Source of the DNA: Accumulibacter sp.
GTDB lineage: Bacteria; Pseudomonadota; Gammaproteobacteria; Burkholderiales; Rhodocyclaceae
Assembly (NCBI RefSeq): GCF_036625195.1
Contig: NZ_JAZKUG010000001.1
Span: 4,464,001 to 4,528,000 of the forward strand
Reading direction: 5' to 3'
DNA: 64,000 bases
A program made the translations under genes and the position numbers. This document shows, piece by piece, positions 54,759 through 63,201 of the stretch (its first letter is position 1; every line of letters starts with the position of its first letter). The notes under the pieces are model-generated. The model made no database searches and was not told the DNA's origin. It was given only the letters and a program-made list of their open reading frames with translations.

Positions 54759-56054
54759 CTAGCGCTGTTCGACGGGCACGACGTCGCGCCTGGCGGCGCC
54801 GATGTACAGCTGCCGTGGGCGACCGATCTTGTACTCCGGATCGTTGATCATCTCTTCCCACTGCGTCATCCAGCCGACCGTGCGCGCCAGCGCGAAGATG
54901 CAGGTGAACATCGAGGTCGGGATACCCAGAGCCTTCTGCACGATGCCGGAGTAGAAATCGACGTTCGGATAGAGCTTCTTCTCGATGAAGTACTCGTCTT
55001 CAAGGGCAATCTTCTCGAGTTCCATCGCCAGCTTGAAAAGGCGGTCGTTCTGCAGACCGAGTTCGCTGAGGACGTCGCTGCACACCTTGCGCATGAGTTT
55101 GGCGCGTGGGTCGAAGTTCTTGTAAACGCGGTGGCCGAAGCCCATCAACTTGAAGTCGTCGTTCTTGTCCTTCGCCCGCGTGATGTACTTGCCGACGCGC
55201 GAAACGTCGTGGATCTCCTCGAGCATCTGCAGGCAGGCTTCGTTCGCACCACCATGCGCCGGGCCCCAGAGGCAGGCGATGCCGGCCGAGATGCAGGCGT
55301 AGGGATTGGCACCGGAAGAGCCGGAGAGGCGCACCGTCGAGGTCGATGCATTCTGCTCGTGGTCGGCGTGCAGCGTGAAGATGGTGTCGAGCGCATGCAC
55401 GAGAACCGGATTCGGGACGTACTTCTCGCACGGTGTCGCGAACATCATGTGCATGAAATTCGCCGTGTAGTCGAGATCGTTGCGCGGATACATGAACGGT
55501 TCGCCGCGATGATACTTGTAGGCCATGGCGACGATCGTCGGCAACTTGGCAACGATGCGGTTGAAGCTGATGCTCTGGTGCTCGAGGTCGGAGAAATCCT
55601 CGGCCTCGTGATAGAACGCCGACAACGCGCCGACGACTCCGACCAGCACGGCCATCGGGTGCGCGTCACGGCGGAAGCCCTGATAGAACTTCACCAGTTG
55701 CTCGTGCACCATGGTGTGTTCCTTGATGTTCAGTTCGAACTTCCTTTTCTGCTTGGCGTCCGGCAGTTCGCCGTGCCAGAGCAGGTAGGCGACCTCAAGG
55801 AAGTTGCACTGCTCGGCCAGTTGCTCGATCGGGTAGCCACGGTAGAGCAACTCACCCTTGTCGCCATCGATGAAGGTGACCGTCGATCGACAGCTCGCCG
55901 TCGAAAGGTAGCCGGAATCGTAGGTGAACAGGCCGGTCTTGGCGCCCAGGGTGCGAATGTCGATGCAATCATTGCCGTGTGTCGGCGTCATGATTGGAAA
56001 CTCGACGGGCGGCCGTCCTTCGATGATCAGAGTTGCTTTGCGCTCGGTCGTCAT
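54759..56054 (-). CDS. gltA: Citrate synthase (type II)
   Basis: This protein of 431 residues has the catalytic His in WGPAHGGANEA, His in GFGHRVYKNFDPRA and Asp in YPNVDFYSG. The N-terminal beta domain (IDIRTLGAKTGLFTYDSGYLSTASCRSTVTFIDG) marks the hexameric, usually NADH-sensitive type. It condenses oxaloacetate with acetyl-CoA. It follows sdhE after 70 bp; that gap holds an 8-bp inverted repeat AGGAAGCT/AGCTTCCT (56097-56125) without T-run. Confidence 0.97.
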   Translation of the reverse strand: MTTERKATLIIEGRPPVEFPIMTPTHGNDCIDIRTLGAKTGLFTYDSGYLSTASCRSTVTFIDGDKGELLYRGYPIEQLAEQCNFLEVAYLLWHGELPDAKQKRKFELNIKEHTMVHEQLVKFYQGFRRDAHPMAVLVGVVGALSAFYHEAEDFSDLEHQSISFNRIVAKLPTIVAMAYKYHRGEPFMYPRNDLDYTANFMHMMFATPCEKYVPNPVLVHALDTIFTLHADHEQNASTSTVRLSGSSGANPYACISAGIACLWGPAHGGANEACLQMLEEIHDVSRVGKYITRAKDKNDDFKLMGFGHRVYKNFDPRAKLMRKVCSDVLSELGLQNDRLFKLAMELEKIALEDEYFIEKKLYPNVDFYSGIVQKALGIPTSMFTCIFALARTVGWMTQWEEMINDPEYKIGRPRQLYIGAARRDVVPVEQR

Positions 56055-56124
56055 TCTATAAATCCCCGTTCAGGTGTTGAGGTCACAGCTACGAACAGGA
56101 AGCTCTGAGACTAGGACAGCTTCC

Positions 56125-56379
56125 TTACTTAACTCTTACGTTGCGCAACAAGGCGAGTACTTCGGCCTGAACCGGATCGTCGGGCTCGCGCTGGCCATTG
56201 ACCAGCGGCCACAGCTCCAGGTCCTCCATGTCGGCCATGGTGACGAAAGCATCCGCCTGCGCTGCATCGAGGGTCGGGTAGAGCCGCTCGAGGAACTCGC
56301 CGAGCAGCAGATCCATCTCCAGCATCGCGCGCCGGGTGCAACGCCAGCGCAGGCGGTTGAGCTTTTCCCTATCGTCCAT
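56125..56379 (-). CDS. sdhE: Succinate dehydrogenase assembly factor 2 (SdhE)
   Basis: This 84-residue protein promotes covalent FAD attachment to SdhA. The family pattern MDDREKLNRLRWRCTRRAMLEMDLLLGEFL... DLELWPLVNGQ is clear. The motif normally written RGxxE reads R-A-M-L-E here: the glycine is replaced by alanine (GCG codon). The start overlaps the sdhB stop (ATGA). The longer open frame to 56481 runs inside sdhB and is not used. Confidence 0.93.
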   Translation of the reverse strand: MDDREKLNRLRWRCTRRAMLEMDLLLGEFLERLYPTLDAAQADAFVTMADMEDLELWPLVNGQREPDDPVQAEVLALLRNVRVK

Positions 56380-57092
56380 CAGATGGCGCGACGAACCATC
56401 ATTTCCTTGATCTTGCCGATCGCCCGCGTCGGGTTCAGTCCTTTCGGGCAGACATCGACGCAGTTCATGATCGTATGGCAACGGAACAGACGGTAGGGAT
56501 CCTCGAGATCATCGAGGCGCTCGTTGGTTGCCTGATCGCGGGTGTCGGCAATGAAGCGGTAAGCGTTGAGCAACCCTGCCGGTCCGACGAACTTGTCGGG
56601 ATTCCACCAGAACGAGGGGCAAGAGGTGGAACAGCAGGCGCAGAGAATGCACTCGTAGAGGCCGTTGAGTTCCTCGCGCTCTTCCGGCGACTGCAGCCGC
56701 TCGCGTTCTGGACGTGGCCCCTCGTTGATCAGGTACGGCTTGATCGAGTGGTACTGCTTGAAAAACTGGGTCATGTCGACGATCAGGTCGCGAATCACCG
56801 GCAGGCCGGGCAGCGGCCGCAGGACGACCGGCTGCTTGAGATCCTTGATCTCGGTCAGGCAGGCGAGGCCGTTCTTGCCGTTGATGTTCATCGCGTCGGA
56901 ACCGCAGATGCCTTCGCGGCACGAGCGGCGATAGGACAGGCTGTCATCCTTGGCCTTCAGCCGCGTCAGGACGTCGAGCAACTTGCGGTCAAGCGAGAAA
57001 TCGACCTCGACCGAAGCATCCTGCATGTACGGTGCGTTGTCCTTGTCGGGATCGTAGCGGTAGATCTTGAACTGCATGGTACTGGTAGCCAT
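56379..57092 (-). CDS. sdhB: Succinate dehydrogenase iron-sulphur subunit
   Basis: This protein of 237 residues has [2Fe-2S] cysteines in SCREGICGSDAMNINGKNGLAC, [4Fe-4S] in CILCACCSTSC and [3Fe-4S] in CHTIMNCVDVCPKGLNP. It passes electrons from FAD to quinone at the inner membrane. It lies 24 bp after sdhA and overlaps sdhE. Confidence 0.98.
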   Translation of the reverse strand: MATSTMQFKIYRYDPDKDNAPYMQDASVEVDFSLDRKLLDVLTRLKAKDDSLSYRRSCREGICGSDAMNINGKNGLACLTEIKDLKQPVVLRPLPGLPVIRDLIVDMTQFFKQYHSIKPYLINEGPRPERERLQSPEEREELNGLYECILCACCSTSCPSFWWNPDKFVGPAGLLNAYRFIADTRDQATNERLDDLEDPYRLFRCHTIMNCVDVCPKGLNPTRAIGKIKEMMVRRAI

Positions 57093-57116
57093 TATCTTGC
57101 ACTCCTTGGCGCACGA

Positions 57117-58901
57117 TCAGTAGGAACGCGTCTTCAGCGCGATGGTTTCGACGGACAGCGGCTTCATGATCACCGGCTTGTAGCTCAGGCGATTGCCCTC
57201 GCGGTGCCAGAGGGTATGCTTGTGCCAGTTGGCGTCGTCGCGCCCATTCGGGTTGGCCGCAGTGTCCGGCGCGTCATCGCGCACATGCGCGCCGCGTGAT
57301 TCCTTGCGGGCTTCGGCCGAAACCATCGTCGCCTTCGCCACCTCGACCAGGTTGTCCAGCTCAAGCGCCTCGACGCGGGCGGTATTCCAAACCTGCGACT
57401 TGTCCTTGATTTCCGTATGCGCGACGGCTTTCTCGACCTCGATGATCTTCGCGACACCCTCGACGAGCATGTCCTTGAAGCGGAAGACGCCGCAGTGCTT
57501 CTGCATCGTCCGCTGCAGCTCGAGGCGGCATTCGTTGACACTGGCGCCGCCCGTCTGCGTGTTGAGACGGTTCAGCCGCGCCAGCGTACGATCGGCGAAG
57601 CCAGCCGGCAGATCCCTGAGACCGATCTCGCCCGAACGCAGGTCGTCGATCACCGTGTCACCGGAAGCCTTGCCGAAGACCAGCAGGTCGAGCAGCGAAT
57701 TCGTTCCCAGGCGATTGGCACCATGCACCGAAGCGCAGGCCACTTCACCGGCGGCATAGAACCCGCGGACCGGCGCGCCGTCGTCGCCGACGACCTGTCC
57801 CTTGTAGTTGGTCGGCACGCCGCCCATCTGGTAGTGGCAGGTCGGCACGACCGGAATCGGTGCCTTGATCGGGTCGATGCCGGCGAACTGGATCGAAATC
57901 TCGCGAATCCCGGGCAGCCGCTTCATGATCGTTGCCGGATCGAGATGGGTGATGTCGAGCAGGACGAAATCCTTGTTCGGGCCACAGCCTCGACCCTCGT
58001 TGATCTCGGTCACCATCGCCCGCGAGACCACGTCACGTGACGCGAGGTCCTTGGCGTTCGGTGCGTAGCGTTCCATGAAGCGTTCGTTGGTCGAGTTGCG
58101 CAGGATGCCGCCCTCGCCGCGCACCCCTTCGGTGATCAGCACGCCGGCGCCGGCAACCCCAGTCGGGTGGAACTGCCAGAACTCCATGTCTTCGAGCGCG
58201 ATGCCTGCGCGCGCCGCCATTCCGAGGCCATCGCCGGTATTGATGAAGGCATTGGTGGAAGAGTAGTAGATTCTGCCGGCGCCGCCGGTGGCAAAAACCG
58301 TCGCCTTGCTGTGGAAGGCGACGACCTCGCCGGTCTCCATCTCGAGCGCAATGACCCCGAGCACCTGCCCCGACTCGTCGCGGATCAGGTCAAGCGCCAT
58401 CCACTCGACGAAGAACTGCGTGTTGGCGCGCACGTTGCGCTGATACAGCGCGTGCAACATCGCGTGGCCCGTGCGGTCGGCCGCGGCGCAGGCACGGCGC
58501 ACCGGTTTCTCACCGAAATTCGACATGTGGCCGCCGAACGGGCGCTGATAGATCTTGCCTTCATCGGTGCGGTCGAAAGGCATGCCGAAATGCTCGAGCT
58601 CGACGACGACCTCGGGCGCCTTGCGACACATGTACTCGATGGCGTCCTGGTCGCCGAGCCAGTCGGAGCCCTTGACGGTGTCGTACATGTGCCAGTGCCA
58701 ATGGTCTTCCTCGGAATTCCCGAGAGAGGCGGAAACACCGCCCTGGGCGGCCACGGTGTGCGAACGGGTGGGAAAGACCTTCGACAGGACGGCCGTCTTG
58801 AGTCCGGCTTCGGACAGCTGGATCGCTGCCCGCAGGCCCGAACCACCAGCCCCAACGATGACGGCGTCGAACTTGCGTACCGCTACGGATTGCTTGTTCA
58901 C
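57117..58901 (-). CDS. sdhA: Succinate dehydrogenase flavoprotein subunit
   Basis: This protein of 594 residues has the FAD-binding motif VIVGAGGSGLRAA and covalent FAD at His48 (TRSHTVAAQGG). Active-site HPTGV and the C-terminal GAHVRDDAPDTAANPNGRDDANWHKHTLWH are typical of proteobacterial SdhA. It oxidises succinate to fumarate. It starts one base after the sdhD stop. Confidence 0.98.
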   Translation of the reverse strand: MNKQSVAVRKFDAVIVGAGGSGLRAAIQLSEAGLKTAVLSKVFPTRSHTVAAQGGVSASLGNSEEDHWHWHMYDTVKGSDWLGDQDAIEYMCRKAPEVVVELEHFGMPFDRTDEGKIYQRPFGGHMSNFGEKPVRRACAAADRTGHAMLHALYQRNVRANTQFFVEWMALDLIRDESGQVLGVIALEMETGEVVAFHSKATVFATGGAGRIYYSSTNAFINTGDGLGMAARAGIALEDMEFWQFHPTGVAGAGVLITEGVRGEGGILRNSTNERFMERYAPNAKDLASRDVVSRAMVTEINEGRGCGPNKDFVLLDITHLDPATIMKRLPGIREISIQFAGIDPIKAPIPVVPTCHYQMGGVPTNYKGQVVGDDGAPVRGFYAAGEVACASVHGANRLGTNSLLDLLVFGKASGDTVIDDLRSGEIGLRDLPAGFADRTLARLNRLNTQTGGASVNECRLELQRTMQKHCGVFRFKDMLVEGVAKIIEVEKAVAHTEIKDKSQVWNTARVEALELDNLVEVAKATMVSAEARKESRGAHVRDDAPDTAANPNGRDDANWHKHTLWHREGNRLSYKPVIMKPLSVETIALKTRSY

Positions 58902-59249
58902 TTAAATTCTCCACAGAATCTGAAACGCCCAGCCGGCATAGCCGACCAGCACCGTCGCGGTCGCGATCATCAGCAGCAGGCGCAAGCCATCCGGCTTGAC
59001 GTAGTCCATCCAGATGTCCCGAATACCGATCCAGGCATGGTAGAAGACGCTGACGAGGAAAAGGAAAGTGGCAAACTTCATGAAGCCATGGGCAAAGACA
59101 GCGCGCCAGGCATCGAAGGAATCCGGCCCGACAGCGCCGACGACGACCAGAAAAAGCAACGTGTACAGCGCCATGACGACGGCTGTCGCACGCTGGATGA
59201 TCCAGTCCTTGAGGCCGTAATGAGCCCCGACGAGAATGCGATTTACCAT
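58902..59249 (-). CDS. sdhD: Succinate dehydrogenase membrane anchor
   Basis: This protein of 115 residues has three TM helices (AVVMALYTLLFLVVVGAV, FATFLFLVSVFYHAWIGI, LLLMIATATVLVGYAGWAF). HAWIGIRDIWMDY near TM2 holds the expected heme b/quinone-side residues. It overlaps sdhC by 7 bp. Confidence 0.93.
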   Translation of the reverse strand: MVNRILVGAHYGLKDWIIQRATAVVMALYTLLFLVVVGAVGPDSFDAWRAVFAHGFMKFATFLFLVSVFYHAWIGIRDIWMDYVKPDGLRLLLMIATATVLVGYAGWAFQILWRI

Positions 59250-59635
59250 AGCGCTTTTGCTCCGATGATCAGCGTCAGGGCGATGCTGACGGCGAAAACG
59301 ATTTTGCTCGAGAGACGCGCTGCCTCGAGTTCAACCCCCTTGTGCAGGTCGAGCAGCAGGTAGCGGATGCCGGCGCAGAAGTGGTGCATGTAGAACCAGA
59401 TCAGGCCGAGAAGGACGATCTTTGCCAGCGGATGACCGACCACGGCGCGCGCGGCGGCGAAACTCTCCGGCGAGGCGAGGCTGCTCTGCAGCAGCCATAG
59501 CAGAAAAGGCAGGAGGAGAAACAGGGCTGCCCCGCTGATCCGGTGAATGATTGACAGGATACCCGGAAGCGGTAGCCTGATGGTCGGCAGGTCCAAGTTC
59601 TTTGGACGCCTTTTCTTGACTGCCATCTCTGCCAT
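59243..59635 (-). CDS. sdhC: Succinate dehydrogenase cytochrome b556 subunit
   Basis: This protein of 130 residues has three TM helices. The signature RPLPGILSIIHRISG-type opening reads RLPLPGILSIIHRISGAALFL, and the heme-ligand region is FYMHHFCAGIRYLLLDLHKG. It heads the sdhCDAB-sdhE-gltA unit. The 117 bp upstream (59636-59752) separate it from the GntR gene and should hold the promoter, though no clear boxes were found. Confidence 0.95.
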   Translation of the reverse strand: MAEMAVKKRRPKNLDLPTIRLPLPGILSIIHRISGAALFLLLPFLLWLLQSSLASPESFAAARAVVGHPLAKIVLLGLIWFYMHHFCAGIRYLLLDLHKGVELEAARLSSKIVFAVSIALTLIIGAKALW

Positions 59636-59752
59636 GAACGTTACCCCTCATGTGTAATGTGGCCGGCTGCAACGCCCGACCCCCTCGATACCACGCGCGA
59701 TTATAGAACATCGGCACGTGCCTGACTCTCCCTGGATGCCGGCTGCAAGCCG

Positions 59753-60490
59753 TCAGCCGAGCTCGTTGTGATAGTGATAATTGCGTGTCGAATAGAATCC
59801 CCGCCGCCATTCGACGGGCCGCGAACCATACGTGAAAGTCACTCGCTCGACGAGCAGCAGCGGTGTTCCCTCCGCCACCTGCAACAGCTCGGCGCTGACG
59901 CGGTCGGCGGCGATCGCGCGCAGGCGCTCGTCGGCGCGGATCATGCGCACGCCATAACGCGTCTCGAACAGGCTGTACAGCGACTCGCCGGAACGCAGGG
60001 CGTCGAGCGACAGGTCGGGAAACAGCTCGCTCGGCAGATAGATCTCGTCGAAGACCACGGGCTCGTCGCCGAGCTTCAACAGACGGCGAACGATGGTGAT
60101 CGGCGCGCCCGCCTCGAGCGCCAGGATGCGCGCCACATCGGGACCGGCCTTGGCGCGCCAGCATTCCAGTGGCACGCTCTGCGATATCTGGCGTTCGCCC
60201 TGATTGGGCACGAGACGAAGGAAGCGGAAAAACGACCCCGGATCGCGGTGCGTGGCAACGAAGGTCCCCTTGCCCTGCTGCCGAACGAGCAGATGTTCGG
60301 CCGCCATCTCGTCGATGGCCTTGCGCACGGTGCCCTGGCTGACGCCGAAGCGCGCAGCGAGTTCCGACTCGCTCGGGATCGGGCTTCCCGGGCCCCACTC
60401 GCCTGACTCCAACTGCTGCAGGATCAGTTCCTTGATCTGCCGATAGAGCGGACTGAAGGTGGGAGAATGCAGTGACGACGAGCGGCTCAT
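59753..60490 (-). CDS. GntR-family regulator (HutC/UTRA type)
   Basis: The 245 residues begin at MSRSSS (60490); six more are possible from 60508. The N-terminal winged helix (PLYRQIKELILQQLESGEWGPGSPIPSESELAARFGVSQGTVRKAIDEMAAEHLLVRQQGKGTFVATH) is followed by a UTRA ligand domain (about 95-240) ending SRPVEWRRGFYSTRNYHYHNELG. It sits between sdhC and mdh, so it most likely senses a TCA-cycle or related acid and controls these genes. The inverted repeat at 60547-60570 is its likely operator. Confidence 0.92.
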   Translation of the reverse strand: MSRSSSLHSPTFSPLYRQIKELILQQLESGEWGPGSPIPSESELAARFGVSQGTVRKAIDEMAAEHLLVRQQGKGTFVATHRDPGSFFRFLRLVPNQGERQISQSVPLECWRAKAGPDVARILALEAGAPITIVRRLLKLGDEPVVFDEIYLPSELFPDLSLDALRSGESLYSLFETRYGVRMIRADERLRAIAADRVSAELLQVAEGTPLLLVERVTFTYGSRPVEWRRGFYSTRNYHYHNELG

Positions 60491-60546
60491 GGCTCGCCAT
60501 TTCAGCACAAATCGACCGCGGCGTCCATCCCGTCCGAATCAAGGCA

Positions 60547-60570
60547 TATCTTATATAAGACATAAGATAT
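60547..60570. promoter_or_regulatory. Inverted-repeat operator in the gntR/mdh divergent region
   Basis: ATATCTTAT (60547-60555) and ATAAGATAT (60562-60570) form a perfect 9-bp inverted repeat, and the left half also forms the palindrome TCTTATATAAGA (60549-60560). This AT-rich island in GC-rich DNA fits a GntR (HutC-type) site and abuts the -35 of the mdh promoter. Confidence 0.75.
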
Positions 60571-60572
60571 AT

Positions 60573-60602
60573 TTGACACCGAAGAGCCGGGGATCTTATG
60601 AT
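60573..60602 (+). promoter_or_regulatory. Sigma-70 promoter of mdh
   Basis: TTGACA (60573-60578), an 18-bp spacer and TATGAT (60597-60602). The operator ends three bases before the -35 box, so bound regulator would touch RNA polymerase. The leader is about 90 nt. Confidence 0.75.
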
Positions 60603-60701
60603 TCGCGCGATTTGCTGCCCCCACGGACACGTGCCGTCGTCAGGGCCAGGCCAATCGCTTTCGTCCACCCAATGCATGTTTCTCACGACAGGAGCCGCAT
60701 C

Positions 60702-61688
60702 ATGTCCAAAGCCCCCATGCGCGTCGCGGTCACCGGCGCCGCCGGCCAGATTGGTTACAGCCTGCTCTTCCGGATTGCCTCCGGCGAGATGCTCGGCAAG
60801 GATCAACCGGTCATTCTCCAACTGCTCGACCTGCCGCAGGCCCAGAAGGCCTGCCAGGGCGTGATGATGGAACTCGAGGACTGCGCCTTCCCACTGCTCG
60901 CCGGCATGCTGGCCACCGATGATCCGAACGTCGCCTTCAAGGACGCCGACGTCTGCCTGTTGGTCGGCGCGCGGCCGCGCGGCCCGGGCATGGAGCGTGC
61001 CGATCTGCTGACCGCCAACGGCGCCATCTTCACCGTCCAGGGCAAGGCGATCGCCGAGAACGCCAAGGAGGACGTGCGCGTCCTCGTCGTTGGCAACCCT
61101 TGCAACACCAACGCACTGATCGCCGGCAGCGCGGCGCGCAAGGTCGGCCGCACCAACCCGGCCAACTATCATGGCATGCTGCGTCTCGACCACAACCGCG
61201 CCCTGTCGCAACTGGCCAACAAGACCGGCCGCCCGGTTGCCAGCTTCAAGCAACTCGTCGTCTGGGGCAATCACTCGCCGACGATGTACGCCGACTATCG
61301 CAACTGCACGTCCAACGGCGACAACGTCAAGGCCCTGATCAATGATGCGGTGTGGAACAACGACACCTTCCTGCCGACGGTCGGCAAGCGCGGCGCGGCG
61401 ATCATCGACGCCCGCGGCCTCTCGTCGGCCGCTTCGGCCGCCAATGCAGCGATCGATCACGTGCGAGACTGGGTCCTCGGCTCCGACGAATGGGTGACCA
61501 TGGGTGTGCCCTCCGACGGTTCGTACGACATCCCGGTCGGGATCGTCTTCGGCTTCCCGTGCGAATGCAAGGGCGGTTCGTTCAAGATCATCCAGGGCAT
61601 CGCCATCGACGACTACTCGCGCGACAAGATGAACAAGACGCTCAAGGAACTGACCGACGAGCGCGACGCGGTCAAGGACATGCTGTAG
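60702..61688 (+). CDS. mdh: Malate dehydrogenase (NAD+)
   Basis: This protein of 328 residues has the Rossmann site VAVTGAAGQIGYSLLFRIASG and the catalytic region LRLDHNRALSQLA with LVVWGNHSPTMYADYR (active-site His). It is the cytosolic-type (type 2, lactate/malate family) MDH common in betaproteobacteria. It converts malate to oxaloacetate. The ATG at 60702 has CAGGAGCC upstream. It is divergent from gntR and followed by a strong terminator. Confidence 0.97.
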   Translation: MSKAPMRVAVTGAAGQIGYSLLFRIASGEMLGKDQPVILQLLDLPQAQKACQGVMMELEDCAFPLLAGMLATDDPNVAFKDADVCLLVGARPRGPGMERADLLTANGAIFTVQGKAIAENAKEDVRVLVVGNPCNTNALIAGSAARKVGRTNPANYHGMLRLDHNRALSQLANKTGRPVASFKQLVVWGNHSPTMYADYRNCTSNGDNVKALINDAVWNNDTFLPTVGKRGAAIIDARGLSSAASAANAAIDHVRDWVLGSDEWVTMGVPSDGSYDIPVGIVFGFPCECKGGSFKIIQGIAIDDYSRDKMNKTLKELTDERDAVKDML

Positions 61689-61708
61689 CCGCGGCGTCCC
61701 CTACCGAC

Positions 61709-61736
61709 AACCGCGGCTCCCGCCGCGGTTTTTTTT
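61709..61736 (+). terminator. Rho-independent terminator of mdh
   Basis: AACCGCGGC-TCCC-GCCGCGGTT forms a perfect 9-bp stem followed by T8, 20 bp past the stop. Confidence 0.95.
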
Positions 61737-61802
61737 CGCCGCCGCGGCGCTGCCGCTGCGGGTTAGAATGCTGGCTCGCCAACACTGCCATGCCGACGAT
61801 CG

Positions 61803-62786
61803 ATGCGCCACCCGAGCCAGGTTCTCTTCGCGGGCGAAAAGCCCTTCCCGATGTTGCCCGCCGTCGACCACTACGCGGGCTCCGAGAGGCTGATCAGCAA
61901 GGCGCTGCAGCTGCAGGGCGAGATCGGCCCGATCTTCGACCTCACCTGCGACTGCGAGGACGGTGCGGTCGCCGGTGCCGACCGCGAACACGCCGCGATG
62001 GTGGCCCGCATCATCATGAGCGAGGGCAACCGGCACGGCCGCATTGGCGCGCGCATCCACGACATCCGTCATCCCGCATGGCAGCAGGACATCGAGATCA
62101 TCGTCGGCAACGCCGGGCGGCGGCTGGCGTTCCTGACGCTGCCGAAGGTCGGCGGCGTGGACGATGTGCAGCAACAACTGCGCGTCGTGCAACGCGTCAC
62201 GGCGAGCGCCGGCCTCGAGCGGACGATCCCGCTGCACGTCCTGATCGAGACGCATAGGGCGCTGCGCGAGGTGTGGCAGATCGCCGCCCTGCCCGAGGTC
62301 GAATCGCTCGACTTCGGCCTGATGGATTTCGTCAGCGCGCATCATGGCGCGATCCCCGGTTCGGCCATGAAGAGCCCCGGCCAGTTTGACCACCCGCTGG
62401 TCGCGCGCGCCAAGTGCGAGATCGCCACTGCCGCTCTGGCCAACGGCGTCGTCCCCTCGCACAACGTCACCACCGAGCTGCGCGATCTCGATCTCATCCA
62501 TCAGGACGCGCTGCGCGCACGCAGCGAGTTCGGCTACCTGCGCATGTGGAGCATCCACCCGAACCAGATCGTGCCGATCTTCGAGGCGATGTGCCCCGAC
62601 TTCTCGGAAGTCGAGGAAGCCACCGCCATCCTGGCCGCTGCCCAGGAAAGCGACTGGGGACCGATCCAGCACCAAGGCCGCCTGCACGATCGAGCGTCCT
62701 ACCGCTACTACTGGGAACTCCTCGCCCGCGCCCGCGCCACCGGCATGCAACTGCCGGCCGCCGCCCGGCAGCGCTTCTTCGCCTGA
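61803..62786 (+). CDS. HpcH/HpaI aldolase-citrate lyase family CoA-ester lyase
   Basis: This protein of 327 residues is a TIM-barrel of the CitE/malyl-CoA lyase group. FDLTCDCEDGAVAGADREHAAMVARII has the metal-binding Glu/Asp region, followed by LHVLIETHRALREVWQIAALPEVESLDFGLMDFVSAHHG and YLRMWSIHPNQIVPIFEAM. Its place after mdh suggests cleavage or formation of a malyl-CoA or citramalyl-CoA type thioester; the exact substrate is open. The next gene starts 4 bp after its stop. Confidence 0.88.
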   Translation: MRHPSQVLFAGEKPFPMLPAVDHYAGSERLISKALQLQGEIGPIFDLTCDCEDGAVAGADREHAAMVARIIMSEGNRHGRIGARIHDIRHPAWQQDIEIIVGNAGRRLAFLTLPKVGGVDDVQQQLRVVQRVTASAGLERTIPLHVLIETHRALREVWQIAALPEVESLDFGLMDFVSAHHGAIPGSAMKSPGQFDHPLVARAKCEIATAALANGVVPSHNVTTELRDLDLIHQDALRARSEFGYLRMWSIHPNQIVPIFEAMCPDFSEVEEATAILAAAQESDWGPIQHQGRLHDRASYRYYWELLARARATGMQLPAAARQRFFA

Positions 62787-62790
62787 AGCG

Positions 62791-63201
62791 ATGAGTCTTT
62801 CGGCGTTGACCGCGCAGTTGATCGACTTTCGCGAGCAGCGAAACTGGTCCCAGTTCCACAGCCTGCGCAACCTCATCGTCTCGCTCAACCTCGAGGCAGC
62901 CGAACTGCTCGAACTGACTCAGTGGAAGAGCGACGCCGAGGTCGACGCGCTGCCGGCCAACGCCTCGAGCCGCGAGGCGCTGCGCGACGAATGCGCCGAC
63001 GTGCTGCTCTACCTGTTACTCGTCGCCGAGCACGCCGGCATCGACCTCGAGGAAGCGGCGCAAGCCAAACTGCGCAAGAACGCCGTGCGCTACCCGGTGG
63101 CAAGCAGCTACGGCAGCAGCCGCAAACATGAGCAGCCAGCGCCCGACGAACGCGGCGAGCCGGCCGCAGGCGGCTTCAGGGAGCCTCGCCCTCGAGCGTG
63201 A
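62791..63201 (+). CDS. MazG-like nucleotide pyrophosphohydrolase
   Basis: The 136 residues have the MazG helix pair with metal-binding EAAELLEL and DECADVLLYLLLVAEH (E-x2-D type) patterns, followed by LRKNAVRYPV. The family hydrolyses (deoxy)nucleoside triphosphates to monophosphate, a house-cleaning role. The C-terminal 30 residues are low-complexity and run 26 bp into the convergent rlmJ. It lies 4 bp after the lyase gene, so the two are co-transcribed. Confidence 0.88.
   Translation: MSLSALTAQLIDFREQRNWSQFHSLRNLIVSLNLEAAELLELTQWKSDAEVDALPANASSREALRDECADVLLYLLLVAEHAGIDLEEAAQAKLRKNAVRYPVASSYGSSRKHEQPAPDERGEPAAGGFREPRPRA

Noticed and set aside
52734..56108. 1124-residue open frame antisense to sucA and gltA
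   Set aside because: It spans two conserved genes and their intergenic terminator on the other strand; it is a shadow.
59331..61460. 709-residue minus-strand frame across gntR, its operator and mdh
   Set aside because: It covers an operator and two real genes in other frames; composition is that of a shadow.
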